Of a DNA stretch of 44,635 bases, positions 35,088 through 42,695 are shown piece by piece. A program made the position numbers and the translations under genes. The notes beneath the pieces were generated by a model. It was not told the origin of the DNA and did no database searches. It saw only the letters and a program-made list of their open reading frames with translations. Positions within the stretch are counted from its first letter, which is position 1. Each line of letters opens with the position of its first letter. This DNA is from an uncultured Peptostreptococcus sp. (GTDB taxonomy: Bacteria > Bacillota > Clostridia > Peptostreptococcales > Peptostreptococcaceae). The stretch is from contig CAAEUW010000036.1 of assembly GCA_900759325.1 (NCBI GenBank), positions 1 through 44,635 on the forward strand. The letters run 5' to 3'.

Positions 35088-35110
35088 AATTAAGTTATAT
35101 ATGCTTAATT
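35088..35110. repeat. Inverted repeat in the ydjM-like / RNase J intergenic region
   Basis: AATTAAG (35088-35094) and CTTAATT (35104-35110) are perfect 7-base arms 9 bases apart. They lie just downstream of the minus-strand extended -10, so may be an operator or a hairpin at the 5' end of that mRNA. Confidence 0.4.
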
Positions 35111-35120
35111 TATTTAATAA

Positions 35121-35129
35121 ATTATACCA
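35121..35129 (-). promoter_or_regulatory. Extended -10 promoter of the YdjM-family gene
   Basis: On the minus strand TGG precedes TATAAT (35121-35126). No convincing -35 is seen. Confidence 0.45.
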
Positions 35130-35185
35130 TAAAAGGGGTCTTGATGCAGATAATTGTAAAAAAGTATTTTAAAAGAGGTTTTTTG

Positions 35186-35194
35186 TGGTATTAT
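35186..35194 (+). promoter_or_regulatory. Extended -10 promoter of RNase J
   Basis: TGG precedes TATTAT (35189-35194), with a weak TTTTAA about 16 bases upstream. It is the mirror of the minus-strand promoter in the same gap. Confidence 0.5.
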
Positions 35195-35245
35195 AGTATA
35201 TAGATGTTTTGTGTTCGTGAAAAATAAAAGTAAAGGAGATAAATT

Positions 35246-36916
35246 TTGGCAAAAAACAATAACGATAAAATAAAAATTATACCTCTAGGCGGTATTAATG
35301 AAATCGGAAAAAACATGACCGTTATAGAGTATAAGGATGAGATTATAGTAATTGACGCTGGACTAAGTTTTCCAGAGGATGAATTACTGGGTATCGATAT
35401 AGTGATACCGGATATACTTTATCTGATGAGAAATATAAACAAGGTAAAGGGTATATTTATTACACATGGTCATGAGGACCATATAGGGGCCATCCCTTAT
35501 TTATTAAAGAAGATTAATGTACCTGTTTACGGTTCACCACTTAGTATAGAGCTAATTAGAGTAAAATTGAAAGAACATAGAATAACAAATGCTAAGCTAA
35601 ATATTGTGGGACCAAGGCAGCAGGTAAAACTAAAGAATATGCAGGTTGAGTTTATTAGGGTAAACCACTCTATACCAGATGCTTATTCTATAGCAGTACA
35701 TACTAACCAGGGTGTAATTTTCCATACAGGTGATTTTAAAATTGACCTTACACCTATTGATGGACAGATGATGGATATACATAGGATATGTCAGATTAGT
35801 GATGAAGAAGGAATTCTTCTTATGATGGCCGACTCGACTAATGCAGATAAGCCAGGCTCAACAATGTCTGAGAAAAGTGTAGGTGCAGGCCTTGATGACC
35901 TATTTAAGAGGGCCCAGGATAGTAGAATTATAGTTGCAACCTTTGCATCAAATATACACAGACTTCAGCAGATAGCTGAGGTTGCCAAGGTATATGGCAG
36001 AAAGGTAGCTGTATCAGGAAGGTCAATGGTAAATATTTTAGGTGTAGCCAAGGAGCTTGGCTATTTGAGTACAGATGAACATATAATAGACCTTAATTCT
36101 ATCCATAAGTACAAGGATAACGAATTGGTTATAATAACAACAGGATCCCAGGGAGAGCCAATGTCAGCCTTGGCAAGAATGGCTAACTCAGAACACAAAA
36201 AGGTAGAAATTAAGAAGGGTGACCTAGTTATAATTTCTGCACATCCAATCCCTGGAAATGAAAAGACTGTATCAAAGGTAATCAACTTCCTACTGGAGAA
36301 GGGGGCAGACGTTGTATCAAGTGATATAGCTGATATACACGTATCTGGACATGCTAGGCAGGAAGAATTGAAATTGATGCATGCTCTGGCTAAACCAAAG
36401 TTCTTCCTACCAGTTCATGGTGAATACAAGATGCTTAAAAGGCATGCTGAATTGGCCAAGCAGGTAGGAACAGACCCTAACAATATATTTATAATATCTA
36501 ATGGAGATATTCTAGAAGTTGACAGGAAGTCTGCTAGAAAGAATGGACGAGTTCCATCAGGTAGGGTCTTGATAGATGGTCTTGGAGTAGGAGATGTTGG
36601 TAACATAGTCCTAAGAGACAGGAAGCACCTATCAGAAGATGGCTTAATGACTATAGTAGTGACTCTATCAAAAGAAGATGGAAGAATACTAGCTGGTCCG
36701 GATATCATTTCAAGAGGTTTTGTTTATGTAAGAGAATCCGAAACCCTGATGGATGGAGCCAAGGATATAGTCTTAAATATCTTCAAGCAGTGTGAAACGA
36801 AGAAGATTAAGGAATGGGCTTACATCAAGAACACTATCAAGGATGAATTGAAGGAGTACTTGTATGTTAAGACTAAGAGAAATCCTATGATACTACCAAT
36901 ACTTATGGAAGTATAA
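35246..36916 (+). CDS. rnj: Ribonuclease J
   Basis: A 556-residue metallo-beta-lactamase/beta-CASP ribonuclease, the length of B. subtilis RNase J1. The zinc motif HGHEDH lies at 74-79 (H74, H76, D78, H79), FHTGDFKID and the beta-CASP TGSQGEPMSAL and PVHGEYKML segments follow, then the C-terminal domain. It has 5'-to-3' exonuclease and endonuclease activity and is a core mRNA decay enzyme. The start is TTG, fixed by AAAGGAG seven bases ahead. It has its own promoter and terminator. Confidence 0.97.
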   Translation: MAKNNNDKIKIIPLGGINEIGKNMTVIEYKDEIIVIDAGLSFPEDELLGIDIVIPDILYLMRNINKVKGIFITHGHEDHIGAIPYLLKKINVPVYGSPLSIELIRVKLKEHRITNAKLNIVGPRQQVKLKNMQVEFIRVNHSIPDAYSIAVHTNQGVIFHTGDFKIDLTPIDGQMMDIHRICQISDEEGILLMMADSTNADKPGSTMSEKSVGAGLDDLFKRAQDSRIIVATFASNIHRLQQIAEVAKVYGRKVAVSGRSMVNILGVAKELGYLSTDEHIIDLNSIHKYKDNELVIITTGSQGEPMSALARMANSEHKKVEIKKGDLVIISAHPIPGNEKTVSKVINFLLEKGADVVSSDIADIHVSGHARQEELKLMHALAKPKFFLPVHGEYKMLKRHAELAKQVGTDPNNIFIISNGDILEVDRKSARKNGRVPSGRVLIDGLGVGDVGNIVLRDRKHLSEDGLMTIVVTLSKEDGRILAGPDIISRGFVYVRESETLMDGAKDIVLNIFKQCETKKIKEWAYIKNTIKDELKEYLYVKTKRNPMILPILMEV

Positions 36917-36933
36917 GAATACCAAGCTAAGAT

Positions 36934-36959
36934 AAAAGTGAGGCTTTGCCTCACTTTTT
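36934..36959 (+). terminator. Terminator after RNase J
   Basis: AAAAGTGAGGC (36934-36944) pairs perfectly with GCCTCACTTTT (36948-36958), loop TTT, with a T-rich end. Confidence 0.85.
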
Positions 36960-36990
36960 CTATATAGGCAAGCATTTTTAAAGGTAAAAA

Positions 36991-36999
36991 TGTTATAAT
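36991..36999 (+). promoter_or_regulatory. Extended -10 promoter of the site-2 protease / scpAB operon
   Basis: TGT precedes TATAAT (36994-36999). The transcript would begin near 37006 with a leader of about 97 bases. Confidence 0.6.
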
Positions 37000-37010
37000 A
37001 TATGATAGGG

Positions 37011-37077
37011 TACAGTAGACTTGTAAAGGAAGTCCTTATTAAGTATCACTTACTAAGACATATATGAGTTTACTGTA
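37011..37077 (+). ncRNA. Structured leader before the site-2 protease gene
   Basis: TACAGTAGAC (37011-37020) pairs with GTTTACTGTA (37068-37077), ten pairs with one wobble. Inside, CTTATTAAGT (37035-37044) pairs with ACTTACTAAG (37048-37057) with one mismatch. AAGGA/TCCTT (37026-37037) offers a competing pairing. The structure ends about 10 bases before the ribosome site. I do not recognise it as a known riboswitch. Confidence 0.5.
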
Positions 37078-37102
37078 TATCTTATGAGAGGAGTGAATAT
37101 AT

Positions 37103-37735
37103 ATGAATTTGAGTTTTTTAAATAGCGTGCCTGAATTCTTTTCTACAATTCTAGGAATACTATTTGCGATATCTATACATGAGTTCGGACATGCATTTGT
37201 TGCATATCTAAATGGAGATGATACAGCAAAGAGGGCAGGCAGGATGAATATAAATCCTATGAGTCATATAGACCCATTCGGTATGCTAATGATGTTTTTG
37301 GTTCACTTTGGTTGGGCAAAGCCTGTCCCAGTGAATCCATATAACTACAAAAATGAAAAGCTTGGTAATATTACAGTTTCCTTGGCTGGTATTATCTTTA
37401 ATCTTATATCAGCCTTTATATTTGTCATGATATATAAGTATTCTAGTCAGTGGCAGATATTGGGCTTCGTGGACCAGGAGTCTATGTTGATGGTAACTAG
37501 GTCCCTAGTCATGTATAATGTTGGATTTGCAGCCTTCAATATATTGCCTATACCACCACTTGATGGATGGAGTCTCTTATCCACCTTCTTGCCAAGAGAA
37601 ATTGTTTATAGGGCATATGAATACTCAAGATACACATTTTTGTTATTCGTATTTTTGATAATGACAAACATATTAGGCTTTATATTAAATCCTATTTATT
37701 CGGCATTTTTTAACCTAGTAACGATATTTATCTAG
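37103..37735 (+). CDS. Site-2 protease family protein (M50, YwhC-like)
   Basis: A 210-residue membrane metalloprotease without a PDZ domain. HEFGH at residues 26-30 in the first helix and NILPIPPLDGW in a later helix supply the zinc ligands; about five to six hydrophobic segments are visible. Small members of this group are often encoded next to scpAB in Firmicutes, as here, but their substrate is unknown. The stop TAG overlaps a GTG in the scpA leader. This is not RseP, which is longer and carries PDZ domains. Confidence 0.9.
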   Translation: MNLSFLNSVPEFFSTILGILFAISIHEFGHAFVAYLNGDDTAKRAGRMNINPMSHIDPFGMLMMFLVHFGWAKPVPVNPYNYKNEKLGNITVSLAGIIFNLISAFIFVMIYKYSSQWQILGFVDQESMLMVTRSLVMYNVGFAAFNILPIPPLDGWSLLSTFLPREIVYRAYEYSRYTFLLFVFLIMTNILGFILNPIYSAFFNLVTIFI

Positions 37736-37746
37736 TGGGGGGTAGT

Positions 37747-38499
37747 ATGGATTATAGCATACAAACAAAAAAATATGAGGGGCCAATGGAGCTCTTATTT
37801 GACCTTATTAGCAGGAACAAAATAGATATTAGAGATATATCGATAGTGGAAATCACTAACCAATATATGGAATATGTAGACCATGTTAAGTCCATAGATA
37901 TGGATCTGGCAAGTGATTTTATTATGATGGCTACAAGGCTTTTGGAAATAAAATCCAGATATATTCTCTTTGTAAAGGACAAGGGAGAGAGCGAGCAGGA
38001 CCCTAGACAGGAATTGATTGACCAGATTGAGGAATATAAAAAATACAGACAGATAGCCGAAGAAATCAAGGATAAAATCAAGGAGTATGATAACAGGTTT
38101 TATCGTCAAGAGGAAGAACTTGAACTTGAGGAAGAAGATGATAATCTTGACCTTTCAAGAATAAATCTTGACGAAATTGAAACCCTACTTCCTGATTTAT
38201 TTAAAATACTTGACCAGGTTAAAAAGAATGACAAGGGACTAGAAAAAAATCCTAACTTGAAAAAGATAGTTGAAAATAGGACTATATCGGTTGAGGACAG
38301 AATAAAATCTCTTAGGTCTAAGATTAAAGAAGGAGAGAGACTTAGTTTTATACAAAGTCTAGAGAGCCAGGATAAGAAGGAGGTTATAGCCAGTTTCTTA
38401 GCTATGCTAGAGCTTATAAAACTAAAGGAAATTGAAATTATCCAGGACAAGAAGAATAAGGACATAATTATTATTAAAAGGGAGGGCAGGAACGAGTGA
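37747..38499 (+). CDS. scpA: Segregation and condensation protein A
   Basis: A 250-residue kleisin of the SMC-ScpAB condensin. The N-terminal FDLISRNKIDIRDISIVEIT and FIMMATRLLEIKSRYIL segments and the C-terminal winged helix are present, joined by an acidic linker. I start at ATG 37747 behind GGGGGG at 37737-37742; a GTG at 37735 overlaps the previous stop codon. It ends in a GTGA overlap with scpB. ScpA bridges the SMC heads and pairs with a ScpB dimer. Confidence 0.93.
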   Translation: MDYSIQTKKYEGPMELLFDLISRNKIDIRDISIVEITNQYMEYVDHVKSIDMDLASDFIMMATRLLEIKSRYILFVKDKGESEQDPRQELIDQIEEYKKYRQIAEEIKDKIKEYDNRFYRQEEELELEEEDDNLDLSRINLDEIETLLPDLFKILDQVKKNDKGLEKNPNLKKIVENRTISVEDRIKSLRSKIKEGERLSFIQSLESQDKKEVIASFLAMLELIKLKEIEIIQDKKNKDIIIIKREGRNE

Positions 38500-39029
38500 G
38501 AAGAAGCCAGATAAAAAATATAATAGAAGCCATCTTATTCTCATATGCAAAACCTATCAGTATTGAAGAACTTAATATGGCCATAAATGAAGAGCTATCT
38601 CCTAGAGAAATAGAACTAATGCTAGATAAGTTGATAGAAGAGTATAAGGAAAATGATAGGGGTATACAGATTATCAAGATAGAGGACAAGTTCCAGATGT
38701 GCTCTAATGAAGAATATGCTCCCTATATTAAGAAGTTGGTAGAGCCGGGAAAGAAAAGGGCCCTAAGTCAGGCTACACTTGAAACCCTTATAGTCATTGC
38801 CTATAAACAGCCTATTACGAAAAATGATATTGAGGCAATTAGAGGGGTCAAGTGTGATAAGGTGCTGAAAACTCTTTTAGACAACGACCTTATATATGAA
38901 GCTGGTAGGTTAAATAAGACTGGTAAACCAATTATATATAAGACCAGTCAGGAATTTTTAAAGCTTCTTGAAATTGAGTCACTTGGAGATTTGCCTAAAC
39001 TAGATGATGATAAGAAATATGAAGACTAG
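38496..39029 (+). CDS. scpB: Segregation and condensation protein B
   Basis: A 177-residue ScpB with two winged-helix domains: IIEAILFSYAKPISIEEL opens the first, and LETLIVIAYKQPITKNDIEAIRGV is the family signature in the second. It starts at GTG 38496, overlapping the scpA stop by four bases, so translation is coupled and the two partners are made together. GGAGGG precedes it at 38481-38486. Confidence 0.95.
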   Translation: MRRSQIKNIIEAILFSYAKPISIEELNMAINEELSPREIELMLDKLIEEYKENDRGIQIIKIEDKFQMCSNEEYAPYIKKLVEPGKKRALSQATLETLIVIAYKQPITKNDIEAIRGVKCDKVLKTLLDNDLIYEAGRLNKTGKPIIYKTSQEFLKLLEIESLGDLPKLDDDKKYED

Positions 39030-39209
39030 GCATAATATGTCTTGTCTTGCTGGGTAAGTGTTCAGAATTTGTAAAATGAGGTTAATAAATTTAAATTATG
39101 TTATGGGAGAACCTATTAATAAATTTATTTATATGAAATAAAAAATTTAAACTTATATAAAATATAAATTTATAATTTTAATAAACTTATAGTATAAGGG
39201 GGAATATCT
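39030..39209 (+). other. AT-rich intergenic region with a repeated 12-mer
   Basis: The 180 bases between scpB and the sirtuin gene are very AT-rich. TTAATAAATTTA occurs at 39082-39093 and again at 39116-39127. A sirtuin promoter must lie here, but several -10-like sites overlap and none has a clear -35. Confidence 0.5.
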
Positions 39210-39959
39210 ATGGGAAATTTGCAAGAAGAGGTTCTAGCTCTTAGAGATATGATTAAGGATTCTGATAATATAGTGTTTTTTGGAGGGGCAGGAGTTTCTA
39301 CTGAGTCGAATATACCAGATTTTAGAAGCTCTGATGGACTATTTAGCAAGAAGCTAAATAAGCACTTTAGCCCTGAACAACTAGTATCACACAGCTTTTA
39401 TATTCATTATCCTGAAGAATTCTATGAATTTTATAAAGATAAGCTGATTTATCAGGATGCTAGACCCAATAAGGCTCACGAGGCCTTGGCCAAGCTAGAA
39501 GAAATTGGTAAGCTAAAAACTGTTGTAACCCAAAATATAGATGGTCTCCATCAAATGGCTGGTAGCAAAAATGTATTAGAGTTACATGGAAGTGTTAATT
39601 CAAACACCTGTCAAACATGTGGATATAATATGAACTTAAAGGAGTTTCTTGACCTTAAGGGTCCAGTTCCTAAGTGTCCCAAGTGTGGAGGCTCTGTCAA
39701 GCCAGATGTAGTCCTATATGAGGAATCCTTAGATGATGAAACTATAATGAAGACCATAAAGGCTATATCACAAGCAGATATGTTGATTGTTGGTGGAACA
39801 TCCCTAGTAGTATATCCGGCTGCAGGCTTTTTAGACTACTTTAAGGGTAGGTATATAGTCTTGATAAACAAGGCAGAAACTTCATATGATAAGAGGGCAG
39901 ACCTAGTAATAAATGAATCTATAGGAAGTGTTTTAGACCAGGTGGTAAAAGAACTATAA
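39210..39959 (+). CDS. cobB: NAD-dependent protein deacylase, sirtuin family
   Basis: A 249-residue Sir2 protein. The NAD loop GAGVSTESNIPDFR is at 26-39, QNIDGLH carries the ribose contacts, H126 in LELHG is the catalytic base, and the zinc cysteines are C134, C137, C156 and C159. It removes acyl groups from protein lysines using NAD+. It is a single gene ending in a bidirectional terminator. Whether it prefers acetyl or other acyl groups cannot be read directly. Confidence 0.95.
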   Translation: MGNLQEEVLALRDMIKDSDNIVFFGGAGVSTESNIPDFRSSDGLFSKKLNKHFSPEQLVSHSFYIHYPEEFYEFYKDKLIYQDARPNKAHEALAKLEEIGKLKTVVTQNIDGLHQMAGSKNVLELHGSVNSNTCQTCGYNMNLKEFLDLKGPVPKCPKCGGSVKPDVVLYEESLDDETIMKTIKAISQADMLIVGGTSLVVYPAAGFLDYFKGRYIVLINKAETSYDKRADLVINESIGSVLDQVVKEL

Positions 39960-39967
39960 AAAACAGT

Positions 39968-40007
39968 AAAAGACACCTAATTTCCAGTGAGGAAATGGGT
40001 GTCTTTT
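39968..40007. terminator. Bidirectional terminator between the sirtuin and MarR genes
   Basis: AAAAGACACC (39968-39977) pairs with GGTGTCTTTT (39998-40007); the stem continues inward with TTTCC and GGAAA. A on one side and T on the other let it serve both convergent genes. Confidence 0.85.
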
Positions 40008-40049
40008 AAAATCCTAGCCTAAGCAACTAGGATAACATAGGTATCAATA

Positions 40050-40490
40050 TTAGTATAGCTTTTCTGCTGTTTTAACTAAAACAGACAAGCTTTTTTCTAA
40101 ATTTTTCTTGAACTTTTCATCAAAACCACTCATGTGTTCAACCAAAGTTGATGTGATTCTGATTTCTTCTTCCTTCAATACCTTTCTTCCATCTTCAGTG
40201 ATGCCGTAGAAAGTATTTCTCCTGTCTCTTGGATCTTCTTCCCTAAAAACATAACCAGCAGCAACCATCTTGTTAAGAAGGATGCATAGGCTTGATGTAG
40301 AGACATAAAGATCTTTGCTCAGGTTTTTAAGCTCAATTTTCTCATACTTACTAATCTGCTGCAATGTAAAGAACTGCTTAGAAGTAAGCTTCTGAATTTT
40401 CTTCATACCTGTGTTTGTGACATTTTTAATCAGGTTATCGAACCTATTAAAATTCTCAAGCAAAAGTAGTGCCAACCCTCTATCTTCCAT
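40050..40490 (-). CDS. MarR family transcriptional regulator
   Basis: A 146-residue winged-helix regulator. The DNA-reading helix region is YVSTSSLCILLNKMVAAGYV, followed by the wing EEDPRDRRNTFYGITEDG, the typical MarR arrangement, with dimerisation helices at both ends. It is divergent from the SH3/GH73 autolysin gene across 327 bases and may control itself and that gene; no ligand can be inferred. On the minus strand a ribosome site GGAGGAG precedes the ATG. Confidence 0.92.
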   Translation of the reverse strand: MEDRGLALLLLENFNRFDNLIKNVTNTGMKKIQKLTSKQFFTLQQISKYEKIELKNLSKDLYVSTSSLCILLNKMVAAGYVFREEDPRDRRNTFYGITEDGRKVLKEEEIRITSTLVEHMSGFDEKFKKNLEKSLSVLVKTAEKLY

Positions 40491-40733
40491 TTTCGTCTCC
40501 TCCTTTTATATAAAATTAAATATCCATAAAATGAATATTATACTGAAATGCAATATCATAAAAAAAACTACTTTAGAACACATTTCATACATTAATTGTA
40601 TCACATTTTAAGCATGATTTAAAGAGCTTTTTTCAATAAAATAGAGGAGCTTACAATTTATTGTAAAAAAAAAGAAAAAAATACATTCTTAAATATATTA
40701 TTTATAATTGATAAAAATAAAAAATCTCAAACA

Positions 40734-40750
40734 TGTTACTTTTCTGTAAC
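40734..40750 (+). promoter_or_regulatory. WalR (YycF)-type binding box
   Basis: TGTTAC, five bases, TGTAAC fits the WalR consensus TGTWAH-N5-TGTWAH at every defined position. It ends eight bases before the -35 of a promoter for a cell-wall hydrolase, the usual class of WalR target and a position suited to activation. Confidence 0.65.
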
Positions 40751-40758
40751 TTATTATG

Positions 40759-40787
40759 TTTACAAATTTGTAATTATTTGCTATAAT
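40759..40787 (+). promoter_or_regulatory. Promoter of the SH3/GH73 autolysin
   Basis: TTTACA at 40759-40764, 17 bases, then TATAAT at 40782-40787 preceded by TGC, an extended -10. Transcription would begin near 40794. Confidence 0.8.
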
Positions 40788-40817
40788 GGTTAAAGTACTC
40801 AGAAAGGAAGTGTTTTT

Positions 40818-42311
40818 TTGAATATTAAAATAGGTTTATCGGCTTTGGCTGTTTTGCCACTATTTGGTGCTTCAGCTTTCGCAGCCGGACAGGTTGGTGT
40901 AATAAATTACGAATATGTAAATATAAGAGTAAACCCTGGTTCGAATGAAAGTGTTAAGTTTGTCTTGAAGAAGGGAGACGAAGTTGAGATACTTTCTAAG
41001 AAGGATTCTTGGGTTAATATTAAATTTAATAATAAAGATGGTTGGGTTCAGGAATCTGCCATAGCAGAGAAGTTTGAAACAGTTAATAATATAAAGACTA
41101 GTCCAGCTACTAATACAAAGACTGTGACTAGTGATACCCTGAACTTTAGGAAGGAAGCTAATACTAAGTCTACGGTCATCCAGGTCTTAAAAAAGGGTGA
41201 TAAGGTAACTGTTATTGAAGAAGGATCTGCCTGGACCAAGGTATCATTCAATGGAAAAACTGGCTATCTTTCAACTAGGTTTTTATCTGGTTCATCAGCT
41301 AATTCTAAGACAAGTGTAGGTAGTAAGATGATGGTTATGGCTAATAACCTAAGTATAAGAAAGTCTGCCAATTTATTAAGTGAAAAGCTAGCAGACCTAA
41401 GTAAGGGTGATATGGTTGAATATATCTCTTCTACAAATGGTTGGAACAAGGTTCGTTATAATGGATATGTAGGCTATGTATCTTCTTACTATCTAAAGGA
41501 TACAGGAGAAGTTGAAAATCCAGACCAGGACAATAATATTGAAAATGAAGATTTAAGCATAAGTACAAGTAAGAGTCAGGCTAATGTTTCAACTGGAAAT
41601 ACCAACTACATAGATATGGGTATGACACTTGATGCACATGTTGATATGCAGATGTCTAAGGCTTTAAATACCTTAACTGCAGGTGGTTGGAGAAAGGTAA
41701 CAAGAGATGAGTTGAAGTCATACATGGATCCATCTAGACATATGGATGCATCTACTATCATGCAGTTTGCCTTGCTAGATAGGTATACAGAAGATATAAC
41801 AGCTGGTCAGCTGAATGCATATTTAGCTAAGTACTGTAAGTATGGTAATGTTTTTTATAACCAGGGGCAGGCCTTTATAGATGCGGCTAAGAAGAATAAT
41901 ATAAATGTATTATACCTAGTGGCCCATTCAATGATAGAGACTGGCTATGGAACTTCAAAACTAGCCCAAGGAACTGTATATAATGGAAAGACTGTTTATA
42001 ATTTCTTTGGTATTGGAGCTGTAGATGGTAATGCTCTTGCAGGTGGTAGTGCTACAGCCTATAATAACGGTTGGACAAGTGTAGCAGCTGGTATAGATGG
42101 AGCAGCTTCTTGGATTGCTAGTAGGTATATACATAGCAGCAAGTACAATCAGAATACCCTATACAGCATGAAGTGGAATCCAAGTATTATATACCACCAG
42201 TATGCATCTGATGTAAGGTGGCCAAGCGCTATTGCCAATAAGATGGCTGATATAGCAGCTTACTCAAATAATATAGGATCAATGAGTTACAATATACCGA
42301 AGTATAGGTAG
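40818..42311 (+). CDS. Secreted autolysin: three SH3 domains and a GH73 glucosaminidase
   Basis: A 497-residue exported protein. A signal peptide spans about 1-22 (cleavage near AFA-AG). Three bacterial SH3 repeats follow (about 24-85, 95-158 and 170-228), each with an N-x-R-x-(G/A/S)-like opening and a GW(V/N) or GYL/GYV strand. After an acidic linker, residues about 290-497 form a glucosaminidase domain with the catalytic glutamate E374 in HSMIETGYGTS, then NFFGIGA and AASWIASRYI. It should cut the glycan backbone of peptidoglycan. The start is TTG behind AAAGGAAG; no ATG in frame lies nearby. Its promoter has a WalR-type box, and its neighbour is a divergent MarR gene. Confidence 0.9.
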   Translation: MNIKIGLSALAVLPLFGASAFAAGQVGVINYEYVNIRVNPGSNESVKFVLKKGDEVEILSKKDSWVNIKFNNKDGWVQESAIAEKFETVNNIKTSPATNTKTVTSDTLNFRKEANTKSTVIQVLKKGDKVTVIEEGSAWTKVSFNGKTGYLSTRFLSGSSANSKTSVGSKMMVMANNLSIRKSANLLSEKLADLSKGDMVEYISSTNGWNKVRYNGYVGYVSSYYLKDTGEVENPDQDNNIENEDLSISTSKSQANVSTGNTNYIDMGMTLDAHVDMQMSKALNTLTAGGWRKVTRDELKSYMDPSRHMDASTIMQFALLDRYTEDITAGQLNAYLAKYCKYGNVFYNQGQAFIDAAKKNNINVLYLVAHSMIETGYGTSKLAQGTVYNGKTVYNFFGIGAVDGNALAGGSATAYNNGWTSVAAGIDGAASWIASRYIHSSKYNQNTLYSMKWNPSIIYHQYASDVRWPSAIANKMADIAAYSNNIGSMSYNIPKYR

Positions 42312-42366
42312 ATATCACAAAATACGATAGATTTGTTGAAAATTTGAAATAAAAGCAGAAAAGGGC

Positions 42367-42395
42367 TTGCAAGTTTTTATTACATAGTGTATACT
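42367..42395 (+). promoter_or_regulatory. Promoter of the lysine riboswitch transcript
   Basis: TTGCAA at 42367-42372, 17 bases, then TATACT at 42390-42395. The start would be near 42402, at the 5' edge of the riboswitch. Confidence 0.8.
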
Positions 42396-42401
42396 AGCGA
42401 T

Positions 42402-42590
42402 AGTAATTGAATATAGAAGGTAGAGGCGCACTTGTTATTAGTACTTGATAAAAGGGTTAAAGCATCCACAAGGAAAGGAACAATTGCCGAAGCATACAAG
42501 CAGCTTTAGGCTTGTATAGCTGGGGGTACGTAGAATATGCGTATCACTGTCACAAGTATTTGTGTTGGGCTATCATTTGAGTATGTTTTC
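42402..42590 (+). ncRNA. Lysine riboswitch (L box)
   Basis: The conserved core is present in order: AGAGGCGCA at 42422-42430, AGTA at 42440-42443, GGAAAGGAACAATTGCCGAAG at 42472-42492, then GCTGGGGGTACG and ACTGTCAC at 42546-42553. Helices are visible, for example ATACAAGC with GCTTGTAT between 42494 and 42518. It is followed directly by a strong terminator at 42591-42623, so lysine binding should stop transcription before the transporter gene. The call is firm from motif order; exact helix boundaries are by eye. Confidence 0.93.
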
Positions 42591-42623
42591 AAACGTCTCG
42601 GATGTCCATCCGAGACGTTTTTT
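42591..42623 (+). terminator. Expression-platform terminator of the lysine riboswitch
   Basis: A perfect 13-bp stem (AAACGTCTCGGAT at 42591-42603 with ATCCGAGACGTTT at 42608-42620), loop GTCC, followed by TTT. It lies between the aptamer and the transporter gene. Confidence 0.9.
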
Positions 42624-42695
42624 ATATTACTTGGTGTCAATAAATCTTCTATTGAGGATATTACAAAAATGAATTATATTTTATAGGAGGTTATT

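Larger units (their letters stand above)
40491..40817. other. 327-base divergent regulatory region
   Basis: This gene-free gap serves the MarR gene (minus) and the autolysin gene (plus). It contains a minus-strand TATAAT at 40537-40542, an inverted repeat ATACA-N5-TGTAT at 40587-40601, long A-tracts near 40665-40680 that may bend DNA, a WalR-type box at 40734-40750 and the autolysin promoter at 40759-40787. I see no RNA gene or coding frame in it. Confidence 0.6.

Noticed and set aside
35062..35245. A LexA box before the YdjM-family gene
   Set aside because: No GAAC-N4-GTTC or close match is present in the intergenic region.
37103..37735. The site-2 protease as a relocated RseP
   Set aside because: It is only 210 residues and has no PDZ region, so it belongs to the small YwhC-like group.
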